Part shown: in pieces, positions 8,840 to 18,151 of the stretch
How positions within the stretch are numbered: position 1 is the first letter of the stretch
How the letters are laid out: each line of letters opens with the position of its first letter
Assembly (NCBI GenBank): GCA_014378705.1
Contig: JACMND010000119.1
Coordinates: 1 to 49,069 of the forward strand
Length of the DNA: 49,069 nt
From: Pedobacter sp.
GTDB lineage: Bacteria > Bacteroidota > Bacteroidia > Sphingobacteriales > Sphingobacteriaceae
Direction of reading: 5' to 3'
Program-made: the position numbers and the translations under genes
The notes under the pieces: generated by a model
Told to the model about the DNA's origin: nothing
Databases searched by the model: none
What the model saw: the letters and a program-made list of their open reading frames with translations, nothing else

Positions 8840-9914
8840 AACTTGGTCCAAAACGCTGTTTCACATCGGCTACAACTTGTTTTATATTTTGTTCTTCGTT
8901 TCTCGGGCAAATCAGTAATGTATTGTTATTTTCGACAACAATAAAGTCATGTAGACCCTGTAAAATTACAACTTTCCCTTTTGGTACATTAACCATACAG
9001 TTAGATGAATCGTACATAATTACTCTTTCTGAAGGCAAAACTGCGTTTCCTACATAATCTTTTTCAGCAAGGTCATACACAGAAGCCCATGTTCCCAGAT
9101 CAGACCAGCCAAATTCGGCGGGCAAAACAAACACATTATCAGCCTTTTCCAAAATTCCGTAATCAATAGAAATATTGGTACACTGGTAGTAAGCCCTTTG
9201 TATAAATTCCTGCTCATCGTGTGTGTTATAAGCCATTTCGCCTTCTTTAAAAACATCATTAATCTCCGGGAGATATTGTTCAAAAGCTTTTATGATATTT
9301 TTAACAGACCAAACAAAAATTCCTGCGTTCCATAAAAATTCACCACTCTGAAGGAAGGTTTTAGCAAGGTCAGCATTGGGTTTTTCTGTAAAAGTTTTTA
9401 CTTTATGAAAGTCGTTGTTAATCGTTACCGCATTAAACTGGATATAGCCGTATCCGGTATCAGGGCGTGATGGCTTGATTCCTAAAGTAATTAAACAATT
9501 ATGTTCTGCTGCTGCTTTTAATGATAAATCTATAGAATTTACAAAACCTTCCGTATCTAAAATAAGATGGTCTGAAGGGGCAACTATCACACAGGCCTGT
9601 GGGTTTATTTTATTTATTTTATAACATCCATAAGCAATACAAGGAGCAGTATTGCGCATGATTGGTTCAGCCAGAATCTGAGATTGATCTATTTCTGGTA
9701 ACTGTTGTTTAACCAGGGAAGTATAAATATCGTTCGTGACAATATAAATATTTTCTCTAGGAACTATTTTAGTAAACCTGTCATAAGTTTGGCGGAGTAA
9801 TGTTTTTCCTGTACCTAATATATCAATAAACTGTTTAGGGTGGGATGACCGACTAACTGGCCAAAAGCGGCTACCGATGCCACCTGCCATAATAAGTACG
9901 TAGTTGTTGTTCAT
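8832..9914 (-). CDS. manC: Mannose-1-phosphate guanylyltransferase
   Basis: 360 residues, a single nucleotidyltransferase domain without the C-terminal phosphomannose isomerase found in long type II enzymes. Visible motifs are the activator loop MAGGIGSRFWPVSRSSHPKQ (residues 10-29), APSDHLI, the sugar-binding FTEKP and GEFLWNAGIFVW, and DYGILEKADNVFVLPAEFGWSDLGTW. It makes GDP-mannose from mannose-1-phosphate and GTP, feeding GDP-mannose or fucose into surface polysaccharides. kdsD follows upstream after 170 bases on the same strand, and kdsA is nearby, so this is a small cell-envelope sugar cluster. The gene symbol is by function. Confidence 0.94.
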   Translation of the reverse strand: MNNNYVLIMAGGIGSRFWPVSRSSHPKQFIDILGTGKTLLRQTYDRFTKIVPRENIYIVTNDIYTSLVKQQLPEIDQSQILAEPIMRNTAPCIAYGCYKINKINPQACVIVAPSDHLILDTEGFVNSIDLSLKAAAEHNCLITLGIKPSRPDTGYGYIQFNAVTINNDFHKVKTFTEKPNADLAKTFLQSGEFLWNAGIFVWSVKNIIKAFEQYLPEINDVFKEGEMAYNTHDEQEFIQRAYYQCTNISIDYGILEKADNVFVLPAEFGWSDLGTWASVYDLAEKDYVGNAVLPSERVIMYDSSNCMVNVPKGKVVILQGLHDFIVVENNNTLLICPRNEEQNIKQVVADVKQRFGPSFI

Positions 9915-10084
9915 TGTATTAAAATTACAGGCTCTTTAATATCCGTTACAGGATATATTTGATAACTAGCAATAAGATATGAATTAATTAAACCATTGGC
10001 ATTAACTGCATTTGCTAAAGGCGAGACTAAAGTGTGAATAGAAACTAACTTAAAATGCAAATCATAGGCGCTGCTTTCCGTAAT

Positions 10085-11050
10085 TTAAATTATGCCCTCT
10101 TTTAGAAGATCATGAAGATGGACAATTCCCTGATATTGGTTACCTGAACTTACCAGTAACTGGGTGATGTTATTTGAACGAAGGATCTCAAGTGCTTTTA
10201 CAGCTAATTCATCTTTATCAATTTTTTTGGGTGAGATTGCCATAATGTCTTTTGCTAGTATGCCTTCAATAGAATCACGGCTTTCTAACATCCGTCGTAT
10301 GTCACCATCTGTAATGATCCCGGCTATTTGATTGTTTTCTATAACAGCAACCGCTCCCAATCTGCTTTTAGTAATCTCAATTAATACTTCTTTTATGGCA
10401 CTTGCGGGGGAAACCATTGGTTTTTGATTCTGACTGGAAAGATCGCCAACCTTTAAATATAACCGTTTGCCTAAAGATCCTCCCGGATGGAACCTTGCAA
10501 AATCCGCACTTTTAAATTCCCGGCATTCTAATAAACATATGGCCAGAGCATCACCCATCACCAATTGAGCTGTTGTACTGGTTGTTGGGGCCAAATTATG
10601 CGGGCAGGCTTCCATTTCAATAGTGGTGTCTAAAATCAAGTCAGCCTGTTTGGCAAGAAAAGAAGTTAGATCGCCAACCATACCAACTAAAGTGTTGCCC
10701 ATCATTTTAAGCAACGGAACCAAAACTTTTATTTCAGGTGTGTTTCCACTTTTAGAAATGCAGATCACCAGATCCGTGTCCTGAACCATTCCAAGGTCTC
10801 CGTGAATAGCATCGGCGGCATGCATAAAAATAGAAGGAGTTCCGGTAGAATTTAAAGTTGCCACAATCTTTTGAGCAATGATGGCGCTTTTACCAATTCC
10901 TGTAACAATAACCCTCCCTTTTAAATCTATAATTCGATGTACTATAGTTGCGAAATCTTCGTTTAATTGGGTCGAAAGTTTAGATAAACCTTCTGCTTCT
11001 ATTCTAAAGGTTTTTAGTGCTATTCCAAGAATATCTCCGCTGGTTTTCAA
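10085..11050 (-). CDS. kdsD: Arabinose-5-phosphate isomerase (KdsD/KpsF family)
   Basis: 321 residues. A SIS sugar-isomerase domain (GRVIVTGIGKSAIIAQKIVA, MHAADAIHGDLGM, CISKSGNTPE) is followed by two CBS domains from about residue 205. The enzyme interconverts ribulose-5-phosphate and arabinose-5-phosphate, the precursor of KDO. The start is TTG at 11050: upstream codons in this frame contain no ATG before a stop, and the family's conserved FRIEAEGLSKL helix begins about 15 residues in. The next KDO-pathway enzyme, kdsA, is 2.3 kb away on the other side of recQ. Confidence 0.93.
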   Translation of the reverse strand: MKTSGDILGIALKTFRIEAEGLSKLSTQLNEDFATIVHRIIDLKGRVIVTGIGKSAIIAQKIVATLNSTGTPSIFMHAADAIHGDLGMVQDTDLVICISKSGNTPEIKVLVPLLKMMGNTLVGMVGDLTSFLAKQADLILDTTIEMEACPHNLAPTTSTTAQLVMGDALAICLLECREFKSADFARFHPGGSLGKRLYLKVGDLSSQNQKPMVSPASAIKEVLIEITKSRLGAVAVIENNQIAGIITDGDIRRMLESRDSIEGILAKDIMAISPKKIDKDELAVKALEILRSNNITQLLVSSGNQYQGIVHLHDLLKEGII

Positions 11051-11064
11051 ACAGAATAAATTAT

Positions 11065-11096
11065 TTTGGTTATATTAATGGGCAAAAGTATGTTTA
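11065..11096 (+). promoter_or_regulatory. recQ: Candidate recQ promoter
   Basis: TTTG at 11065-11068 and TATGTTTA at 11089-11096 are separated by 20 bases, which fits the Bacteroidota TTTG-N19to21-TAnnTTTG layout with one mismatch in the last base. It would give a 5' leader of about 55 bases before the recQ ATG. Confidence 0.3.
11083..11090 (-). promoter_or_regulatory. Candidate -7 box upstream of kdsD
   Basis: TACTTTTG on the minus strand, an exact TAnnTTTG match, 32 bases before the TTG start of kdsD. It lies in the kdsD-recQ divergent region. No matching -33 element was recognised. Confidence 0.35.
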
Positions 11097-11156
11097 TTAT
11101 TGATAATTTTACCCTCATTCTCACAATTACCCTTACCCCCTATTTTCCAGCATACA

Positions 11157-13343
11157 ATGGAGATTAACAAATCATTATTTGACAATTTACAGAATTTCTT
11201 TGGTTTTGATAATTTTAAAGGCGACCAGGAAGCAATCATAACAAGTATTCTTCAAAAGCAAGACACTTTCGTAATAATGCCTACAGGTGGCGGAAAATCA
11301 ATTTGTTACCAGCTTCCTGCTTTAATTAGCGATGGAACGGCCATTGTTATCTCTCCATTAATCGCTCTGATGAAAAACCAGGTCGATCAACTGAGGGCAT
11401 TCGGTGGAACAGAAAGTATCGCTCACTTTTTAAATTCATCGCTAAACAAATCTGAAATAATAAAAGTTAAACAGGATGTTACCAATGGAGAAACCAAACT
11501 GCTTTATGTAGCACCGGAATCATTAACTAAACCAGAAAATGTTGAGTTTTTACAAGGTATCACGATTTCATTTGTAGCGGTAGACGAGGCTCATTGTATT
11601 TCTGAGTGGGGACATGATTTCCGGCCGGAATATCGGCGTATCAGGCAGGTTATTAATAATATTGGTGATAACATTCCTATAATCGCGTTAACAGCCACAG
11701 CCACTCCTAAAGTTCAGCAGGATATTCAAAAAAACTTGCAGATGAACAATGCCGTTTTATTCAAATCGTCATTTAATAGGCCAAATTTATTTTATGAAGT
11801 AAGAGCAAAGCGGGATGTACTGAAAGAGATTGTTAGGTATGTAAAATCTCAGGAAGGGAAATCAGGGATTATTTACTGCTTAAGCCGAAAAAAAGTAGAA
11901 GAAGTTGCCGAGGTTTTAAGACTTAACGGAATCAAAGCGTTGCCCTACCACGCCGGTTTGGATCCAAAAACCAGGGCCGAAACCCAGGATAATTTTTTGA
12001 TGGAAGATGTGGATGTTATTGTGGCAACCATTGCTTTCGGAATGGGCATTGACAAACCAGATGTTAGATTTGTGATCCACCATGATATTCCTAAAAGTAT
12101 GGAAGGGTATTACCAGGAAACCGGGAGGTCCGGTCGTGACGGTGGTGAAGGTGTATGCGTTGCTTTTTATTCCCAAAAGGATATTGACAAATTAACCAAA
12201 TTCATGAAAGATAAACCTGTTTCAGAGCGAGAAATAGGGACTCAAATTTTAAAGGAAGTTATTGATTATTCTGAATCCGGAGTTTGTCGCCGTAAACAGA
12301 TCTTACATTACTTTGGTGAAAATTTTAATGAAGCCGGATGTAATAATATGTGCGATAACTGCAGAAATGCAAAAAAATATTTTGCAGCCGAGCAATCCTT
12401 ACAGCAGGTGTTATCATTAATTAAAGAATTTGGCGAAAAGTTTGACGACCTGTATATCATAAATATCATGATGGGTGTTGAAAATGCCCAGATACTATCT
12501 TACAACCACGATAAATTACCAGCTTTTGGTTCTGGAACAGAGCATGGTGAGATTTATTGGAAATCGTTAATGAGGCAGGCAGTATTAAACAATTATCTTT
12601 TTAAAGATGTGGATAATTACGGGTTATTAAAATTAACCAAATCGGGAAAGGCATTTATTAATTCTCCCCACGCCTTAAAGTTTATCCTGAATAATCCCAT
12701 TGAAATGGCCCAGGTCGATACGGAAATGTCTGGGCCACAGGCTGGAGCACTGGACACGCATCTTTTAATGATGCTGAAAGATCTACGCAAAAAAATCGCT
12801 AAACAACAAAACCTGCCGCCGTTTGTGATATTTCAAGATCCATCGTTAGATGAAATGTGTACTCATTACCCAATTTCTTTAGAAGAATTGAAACAAGTGC
12901 AAGGCGTTGGAAGTGGCAAAGCTTTAAAATTTGGGAAACCTTTTGTAGAACTAATTAAGTTTTATGTAGAGGAAAACGAGATAGATCGTCCGGTAGATCT
13001 GGTTATTAAATCAGCGGCCAATAAATCAGCTCTCAAAGTTTCAATCATTCAAAATATTGATAAGCAGATCGCTTTAGAAGATATTGCTTCATCCAAAGGC
13101 ATGTCTTATGAAGAAATTATTAAGGAAGTGGAAACTATCGTCAACTCAGGCACAAAGCTAAACCTGAATTATTATATTGATGATATGATTGATGAAGAAA
13201 GACAGGACGAAGTGTATGATTATTTCAGAGCTTCAGAAGTTGATTCCATAGATTCGGCTTTATCAGACCTTGGAAACGAAGATTATTCAAGGGAAGAAAT
13301 TCAGTTAATGAGGATTAAATTTCTTTCAGAACTTGGAAACTAA
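11157..13343 (+). CDS. recQ: ATP-dependent DNA helicase RecQ
   Basis: 728 residues from the ATG at 11157; a TTG at 11100 would add 19 residues unlike the family and is rejected. Helicase core: MPTGGGKSICYQLP (Walker A, 41-54), DEAHCISEWGHDFRPEY (from 143), ALTATAT and GYYQETGRSGRDG (motif VI). The RecQ-C-terminal domain has the zinc cysteines (VCRRKQ, then CNNMCDNC) and a winged helix. An HRDC domain (from about 530) precedes a C-terminal extension of about 100 residues that is acidic at its end. RecQ unwinds DNA 3'-5' in recombination and fork restart. It sits alone between the KDO genes. Confidence 0.96.
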   Translation: MEINKSLFDNLQNFFGFDNFKGDQEAIITSILQKQDTFVIMPTGGGKSICYQLPALISDGTAIVISPLIALMKNQVDQLRAFGGTESIAHFLNSSLNKSEIIKVKQDVTNGETKLLYVAPESLTKPENVEFLQGITISFVAVDEAHCISEWGHDFRPEYRRIRQVINNIGDNIPIIALTATATPKVQQDIQKNLQMNNAVLFKSSFNRPNLFYEVRAKRDVLKEIVRYVKSQEGKSGIIYCLSRKKVEEVAEVLRLNGIKALPYHAGLDPKTRAETQDNFLMEDVDVIVATIAFGMGIDKPDVRFVIHHDIPKSMEGYYQETGRSGRDGGEGVCVAFYSQKDIDKLTKFMKDKPVSEREIGTQILKEVIDYSESGVCRRKQILHYFGENFNEAGCNNMCDNCRNAKKYFAAEQSLQQVLSLIKEFGEKFDDLYIINIMMGVENAQILSYNHDKLPAFGSGTEHGEIYWKSLMRQAVLNNYLFKDVDNYGLLKLTKSGKAFINSPHALKFILNNPIEMAQVDTEMSGPQAGALDTHLLMMLKDLRKKIAKQQNLPPFVIFQDPSLDEMCTHYPISLEELKQVQGVGSGKALKFGKPFVELIKFYVEENEIDRPVDLVIKSAANKSALKVSIIQNIDKQIALEDIASSKGMSYEEIIKEVETIVNSGTKLNLNYYIDDMIDEERQDEVYDYFRASEVDSIDSALSDLGNEDYSREEIQLMRIKFLSELGN

Positions 13344-13390
13344 ATTGTGCAGGTCAGTTCCTATTTGTTTCTCCCACATTATTTAGCAAA

Positions 13391-14209
13391 ATGAATATCC
13401 TTAACAATATTTCCAAAATAAAACACTTAAGCAGCAACAATTTTGTTTTGATGACTGGCCCTTGTGTAATTGAAGGTGAGGATATAGCACTTCGTATAGC
13501 CGAAAAGATTTTAAGCATAACCGATAGGTATCAAATCCCGTTCGTCTTTAAAGGTTCATACCGTAAGGCAAACCGGTCCAGATTAGATTCTTTTACAGGT
13601 ATTGGCGATGAAAAAGCATTAAAAATTTTAGCTAAGATTGGTAGAGAATTTGATATTCCCGTTATTACCGATATCCACGAAAGTGTAGAAGCGGCTTTTG
13701 CAGCCGAATTTGTAGATGTGCTTCAGATACCGGCTTTCTTGTGCCGGCAAACAGACCTGTTAATTGCTGCGGCTAAAACCGGAAAGACTATAAATGTGAA
13801 GAAGGGTCAGTTTCTTTCAGCTTCATCAATGAAATTCGCGGTTGATAAAATCCTGGAATCAGGCAATCCGAATGTTATTTTAACAGATCGTGGCAACACA
13901 TTCGGTTACCAGGATATTATCGTTGATTACCGGGGAATCCCTGAAATGCGTGCCTTTAATGTCCCTGTTGTAATGGATTGCACGCACTCTTTACAGCAAC
14001 CTAACCAATTAAGCGGAGTTACCGGAGGAAAACCTGCGTTAATTGAAACGATAGCAAAAGCAGCGATTGCGGTTGGTGCTGACGGATTATTTATAGAAAC
14101 GCATCCTGATCCGGCAAGCGCCAAATCTGACGGAGCGAATATGCTGCCTTTAAATAAACTTGAAGAGTTATTGTTGAAATTGATTCGTGTAAGAGAAGCT
14201 ATTTTATAA
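13391..14209 (+). CDS. kdsA: 3-deoxy-8-phosphooctulonate (KDO-8-P) synthase
   Basis: 272 residues of the DAHP-synthase-I/KdsA fold. It condenses arabinose-5-phosphate with phosphoenolpyruvate to KDO-8-phosphate for lipid A core. Motifs: MTGPCVIEGEDIALRIAE, FKGSYRKANRSRLDSFTG, VKKGQFLSASSMKFAVDKI, LTDRGNTFGYQDIIVDYRG and DCTHSLQQP. The GPC cysteine (C25), the histidine in DCTHS and the E and D in FIETHPDPASAKSDGANM match the metal-binding set of the metal-dependent class typified by Aquifex, whereas the E. coli class has Asn at the cysteine position. It converges with the DUF6526 gene with one base between them. Confidence 0.95.
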   Translation: MNILNNISKIKHLSSNNFVLMTGPCVIEGEDIALRIAEKILSITDRYQIPFVFKGSYRKANRSRLDSFTGIGDEKALKILAKIGREFDIPVITDIHESVEAAFAAEFVDVLQIPAFLCRQTDLLIAAAKTGKTINVKKGQFLSASSMKFAVDKILESGNPNVILTDRGNTFGYQDIIVDYRGIPEMRAFNVPVVMDCTHSLQQPNQLSGVTGGKPALIETIAKAAIAVGADGLFIETHPDPASAKSDGANMLPLNKLEELLLKLIRVREAIL

Positions 14210-14210
14210 G

Positions 14211-14639
14211 TTAAACCCGGTGATGGTCTGCTTTCCAATTTTTAATAGCTGATTTTATTTCCTTTGCGTTTAAGTTTTCCACGCTCGCACGCTCTGAAAG
14301 ACTTTGAAATTCATTATCCGGAGCAAATCTAAGTGCAATAATTTGGGTCATGTTAAGATTTAACGGTAACGTTTTACCGGTAAGTAAATAGTACCTGAAA
14401 CTCTCTTCTGCCCTTATTGCTCTATCTTGCGCTTTTAAGGCAAAAGATCTGCTGAACACTGCTATAAAAAATCCAATTACAAACAATAAAACAATTAAAC
14501 TCGCCGAGTACAGATTTTCGTTCTTGATGGAAGATGCCAGATTAAATATAGAGCCAACCAGGCCAGACAATAAAAGGACAGTTAACAATATGTGGTAGCC
14601 CTTTACAATTCGAAAATGATTTTGAAAATTTTGATCCAT
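14211..14639 (-). CDS. DUF6526-like two-helix membrane protein
   Basis: 142 residues. Two hydrophobic segments (about 15-35 and 45-62) are followed by a cytoplasmic-type region with IALRFAPDNEFQSLSERA and the ending KEIKSAIKNWKADHHRV. This layout and ending resemble the DUF6526 family of Bacteroidota. Function unknown. It starts one base after the stop of the OmpA/PD40 gene, so the two are almost certainly co-transcribed; a role at the envelope is only an inference from that and the helices. Confidence 0.72.
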   Translation of the reverse strand: MDQNFQNHFRIVKGYHILLTVLLLSGLVGSIFNLASSIKNENLYSASLIVLLFVIGFFIAVFSRSFALKAQDRAIRAEESFRYYLLTGKTLPLNLNMTQIIALRFAPDNEFQSLSERASVENLNAKEIKSAIKNWKADHHRV

Positions 14640-14640
14640 T

Positions 14641-16536
14641 TTAATTCTTAATGATTTTAAATTCCGTTCTCCGGTTATTTTTTCTCGCTTCTTCAGTTTT
14701 ATTGTCGTTTAGAGCTTTTGTCTCTCCGTATCCTTTATAGCTTAGACGTGAAGGTAAAATTTTATTGCTGATTAAATAAATGTAAACTGTTTTTGCCCGG
14801 TTTTCAGAAAGTATCAGGTTTGATTTATCGTTACCAACATCATCAGTATGACCGCCGATTTCAATAGAAATGTTTGAATTTAAATTTAAAAAATTTATCA
14901 GTTGTTGTAATTCTACTTTAGATTCTGAAAGCAAGTTAAATTTATTAGTTTCAAAAAAGATATTATTAAGAATAACCATTCCGCCAACTTTAATTTTTTG
15001 CAACGGAACTTGAATATGAAAAGGTTTATTGTTGCTGGCATTATCCAGTGAAAAATTCTCTGAAAAAAAAAGATAGTTGTCTTTTGAAACGTTAAGGCCA
15101 AATTTTCCCCCAATTGCCATAGTGGCTAAAAATTCTCCCGTTTCTCTATCCGAAACATCGTCAAATACTACCTGGTTAGTGTTTAAGTTTATAATCTGAA
15201 TTTTGGCATCCAGTATTTCTTTTGTATCCGCATCTACCACATTTCCTTTTACGAACGTAACTTTCCCGGGACGGAGAGGTGCCGGAAGTTCAAATGAATA
15301 AATATCCAAACCTCCAAAACCTCCTTTCTGGTCGGAAGCAAAAAAAGCGGTTTTGCCATCGCTGCTAATGGTTAATCCACTTTCTTCGCCAAATGTATTG
15401 ATGGGGAAACCCAAATTTTTTGGCTTGCTCCAAATTTTACCGGATGAATCTTTGCGGCTTACATAAATATCTTTATTGCCCAATCCAGGCCAACCATTAG
15501 AAGAAAAATACAATGTCTGGCCATCAGCGTGTATAAAAGGCGATTGCTCATCGTATACTGTGTTTATCTCTGGCCCCAGGTTTTTAGGAAATGTCCAGGC
15601 ACCATCCGTTTTTAGATCAGATTTCCATATATCATATCCGCCTATCCCACCCGGCCTGGTACTAACAAAAAAAAGGGTCTTCCCGTCAGCAGTGAGTGAG
15701 GGCTGCGATTCCCAACCAGGGGTATTAACTGGACCACCGATATTAAAAGGTGCGCTCCAGTTTTTGCCTTCACGTTTGGACAGGTATATGTCACAACGGC
15801 CGAGTCCATCCGGGCGGTTGCACCCTGTAAAAAACATATACATCCCATCTGGAGAAATGCATTGAGCACCTTCGTTGTAAAGCGTGGTGTTAATATTTTT
15901 GCTCAAAGATTGGGAAACTAACCAGTTGCTATCGATTTTTATACTTGAAAAAAAATCTTCATTTCTGTTTGCTTGCCGTGTAAAAATCAACAGCTTTTCA
16001 TCAGCAGTGATTACAGGCAAATATTCTTGCTCCTTTGTATTGATACCTGATCCAAGGTTTTTTGGTTGATAGGTTACTGGGTTTTTAATGGATTGCAAAC
16101 TAAAAATGCAATCATCAATATATTTTTGAACCATTTTTTTACTGGTCTCAAGCAGAGGATAGGTTGCGTATTTTTTAAAATGCACCAAAGCGTTTTCATA
16201 ATCGCCAGTATTAAGTTCGCTTTCTGCAAGCCCAAAGTAGGTAAGCGGTAGAAATTCAATGTCGAGTTCTAAAACTTTTTTATAGCTGAGCTTGGCATTT
16301 TTAAAATCATTTAATTTTCTGTAAATATCTCCAAGTTGTTGATGGGAAGCAATGAAACTTGTGTCTAAAGAAATGGCCTGCTTGAGCTGCTCGATGGCTT
16401 TATCATAAAACTTATAACTAGCAGACTGGCTTGCTTGGTCATAAAACTTTTGTGCTTGCTTATTAGTGGAAGTGGATTTTTGACCGTAGGTAAAGTTGCA
16501 AATGCCGGTTAAAAGGATAATATAAATATATCTCAT
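14641..16536 (-). CDS. OmpA-family cell-envelope protein with TPR and PD40 repeats
   Basis: 631 residues. A signal peptide (1-18, ending FTYG-Q) is followed by TPR helices (about 25-140), a WD40-like PD40 beta-propeller (about 160-420, with repeated blocks such as PSLTADGKTLFFVSTRPGG and YDIWKSD), a small beta-sandwich carboxypeptidase-regulatory-like domain (about 428-510) and a C-terminal OmpA peptidoglycan-binding domain with IEIGGHTDDVGNDKSNLILS and ENRAKTVYIYLI. This architecture is common in Bacteroidota, where relatives include gliding and type IX secretion proteins such as PorE, but no other such genes are nearby. It probably links the outer membrane to the wall. Confidence 0.9.
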   Translation of the reverse strand: MRYIYIILLTGICNFTYGQKSTSTNKQAQKFYDQASQSASYKFYDKAIEQLKQAISLDTSFIASHQQLGDIYRKLNDFKNAKLSYKKVLELDIEFLPLTYFGLAESELNTGDYENALVHFKKYATYPLLETSKKMVQKYIDDCIFSLQSIKNPVTYQPKNLGSGINTKEQEYLPVITADEKLLIFTRQANRNEDFFSSIKIDSNWLVSQSLSKNINTTLYNEGAQCISPDGMYMFFTGCNRPDGLGRCDIYLSKREGKNWSAPFNIGGPVNTPGWESQPSLTADGKTLFFVSTRPGGIGGYDIWKSDLKTDGAWTFPKNLGPEINTVYDEQSPFIHADGQTLYFSSNGWPGLGNKDIYVSRKDSSGKIWSKPKNLGFPINTFGEESGLTISSDGKTAFFASDQKGGFGGLDIYSFELPAPLRPGKVTFVKGNVVDADTKEILDAKIQIINLNTNQVVFDDVSDRETGEFLATMAIGGKFGLNVSKDNYLFFSENFSLDNASNNKPFHIQVPLQKIKVGGMVILNNIFFETNKFNLLSESKVELQQLINFLNLNSNISIEIGGHTDDVGNDKSNLILSENRAKTVYIYLISNKILPSRLSYKGYGETKALNDNKTEEARKNNRRTEFKIIKN

Positions 16537-16606
16537 GCCTGAAGCAGGTGCTGTCTTAAAAAATTAAATATAAAGAATGTTTCTGTACGGATACAGGGAC
16601 ATTCTG

Positions 16607-17383
16607 TTACATGAATAACTCTTTTAAAAACAGTTTCATGTGCTCCCACGATCTTTTTTCGGCAAGCTCATTGTAAGCTGCACCTTTTGAGTTATCGTTA
16701 CCAGCTTGAACTTGCGTAAAAGCATGTACCGCGTTCGCATAATAGATCATCTGCCAATCTGCTTTTGAGTTTTTCATTTCCTTTTGAAAATTTTTAATCT
16801 CTTCTTCTGATTCAAAAGGATCATCCGCACCGTGTAATATTAAAACTTTTGGTCTTATTGGAACAACTGCACGGCTTGAATCTCTTCCCAATCCTCCATG
16901 AAAAGATATAACGCCTTTAACAGGTAAATTTCCTCGTGCAGCTTCAACAGCGCCCGATCCGCCGAAGCAATAACCCATCACCACAATTTTTTCGGGATCT
17001 GCGCCCTGTTTAATTAATTCAGTTATTGCAGACCTGATTCGTGACTGATAAATTTCGTAATTTCCCTTATAGTATCCGGCCTTTTCTGCAGCTTCTTTCT
17101 GATCTTTAGGCATCATCCCGGAACCATAAATATCTGCGGCCAGCGCATGATACCCAAGTGCCCCTAATTTATCCGCCGATGTTTTTTCATGTGCCGATAA
17201 ACCCATCCACTGGTGGATTATGACGATTCCGGGCGCTTTATTTTGTTGAGTTTTTGCCTTTACAAAGTAGCCTTCCAGTTTAACTGACCCATCCAGGTAA
17301 GTAACTTTTATACCTTGCGCAAAAGTTGCATTATCAATAAATAATGTAATTACTATTGCTAACATCAATTTTATAGTTTTCAT
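16607..17383 (-). CDS. Secreted dienelactone-hydrolase family protein
   Basis: 258 residues from the ATG at 17383, chosen because it begins a good signal peptide (MKTIKLMLAIVITLFI, cleavage near ATFAQ); an upstream start would add nine residues before it. The alpha/beta-hydrolase fold shows the nucleophile region VVMGYCFGGSGAVEAA, where the DLH-type GYCFGG has cysteine as nucleophile, the acid loop LILHGADDPFES and the histidine in NAVHAFTQ. Cys-Asp-His is the triad of dienelactone hydrolases. The natural substrate is unknown. It follows queE on the same strand with a gap of about 33 bases. Confidence 0.88.
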   Translation of the reverse strand: MKTIKLMLAIVITLFIDNATFAQGIKVTYLDGSVKLEGYFVKAKTQQNKAPGIVIIHQWMGLSAHEKTSADKLGALGYHALAADIYGSGMMPKDQKEAAEKAGYYKGNYEIYQSRIRSAITELIKQGADPEKIVVMGYCFGGSGAVEAARGNLPVKGVISFHGGLGRDSSRAVVPIRPKVLILHGADDPFESEEEIKNFQKEMKNSKADWQMIYYANAVHAFTQVQAGNDNSKGAAYNELAEKRSWEHMKLFLKELFM

Positions 17384-17416
17384 AATTTTTCTAAATATTA
17401 GTGTAAACAACTAAAA

Positions 17417-18040
17417 TTAAGGAATGTTGAGAAATTTATGAGTTTGCAGAGAAATTTCCCATTTCGGATTTTGTTTAACGTATTCAATAATTAAAGGGAT
17501 AACCAAAGCTGATTTGGACCATTCTGGCTGCAAGTATAGTTTACAATCCGGTGATACCTGTTTAGAATGTTCTTCTGCCCATGCGAAATCACTTTTATTA
17601 AACACAATTACCTTTAACTCATCTGCCAACCGGCTAACTTCTAATTTGGGACCTTTAAATTTCTTCGGTGACAAGCAAATCCAGTCCCAAAATCCTGAAA
17701 GAGGGTAGGCACCAGAAGTTTCTATAAAAGTTTTAATTCCCCGGGCCTGTAATCCTTTTGTTAAATAGTCCAGATTGTAAATTAGGGGTTCTCCGCCAGT
17801 AATAACCACTGCTTTTCCAGGATACATGCTTGCCTTCTCAAGGATGTCGTCAGCTGAAGTTAGTGGATGGAGTTCCGCATCCCAGCTTTCCTTTACATCG
17901 CACCAGGGGCAACCAACGTCACAGCCGCCCAAACGGATAAAATAAGCCGCTTTGCCTGAATGAAAACCTTCGCCCTGAATGGTGTAGAATTCTTCCATTA
18001 ATGGTAAAAATGTTCCGTCGGGTGGTATTTGATGTGCCAT
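17417..18040 (-). CDS. queE: 7-carboxy-7-deazaguanine synthase QueE
   Basis: 207 residues. A radical-SAM enzyme with the cluster motif CDVGCPWC, spaced C-x3-C-x2-C as usual in QueE, preceded by FYTIQGEGFHSGKAAYFIRLGG, and with VVITGGEPLIYNL and FIETSGAYPL after it. QueE converts 6-carboxytetrahydropterin to 7-carboxy-7-deazaguanine on the way to queuosine. No queC or queD is in the window. It is divergent from the Rieske gene. Confidence 0.95.
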   Translation of the reverse strand: MAHQIPPDGTFLPLMEEFYTIQGEGFHSGKAAYFIRLGGCDVGCPWCDVKESWDAELHPLTSADDILEKASMYPGKAVVITGGEPLIYNLDYLTKGLQARGIKTFIETSGAYPLSGFWDWICLSPKKFKGPKLEVSRLADELKVIVFNKSDFAWAEEHSKQVSPDCKLYLQPEWSKSALVIPLIIEYVKQNPKWEISLQTHKFLNIP

Positions 18041-18056
18041 TTTGTATTTTAGGCTG

Positions 18057-18064
18057 CAAATATA
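18057..18064 (-). promoter_or_regulatory. Candidate -7 box upstream of queE
   Basis: TATATTTG on the minus strand, exact TAnnTTTG, 16 bases before the queE ATG. The same spacing to the start is seen for etfB. No clear -33 element. Confidence 0.4.
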
Positions 18065-18151
18065 CTGAGATTATTAAGCGGAGATAAGCTTTATCTATTT
18101 TGATACAGATTATTGATCTGGTATTAGCGTACAATTTTTTAAAATCGGGAA

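Noticed and set aside
11100-11156. Upstream TTG start for RecQ
   Set aside because: The 19 added residues are unlike RecQ N-termini, and the ATG at 11157 gives a normal start.
15476-15865. 129-codon plus-strand frame, one of the longest secondary frames
   Set aside because: It is antisense to the PD40 repeats of the OmpA-family gene; the repeat composition keeps the opposite frame open.
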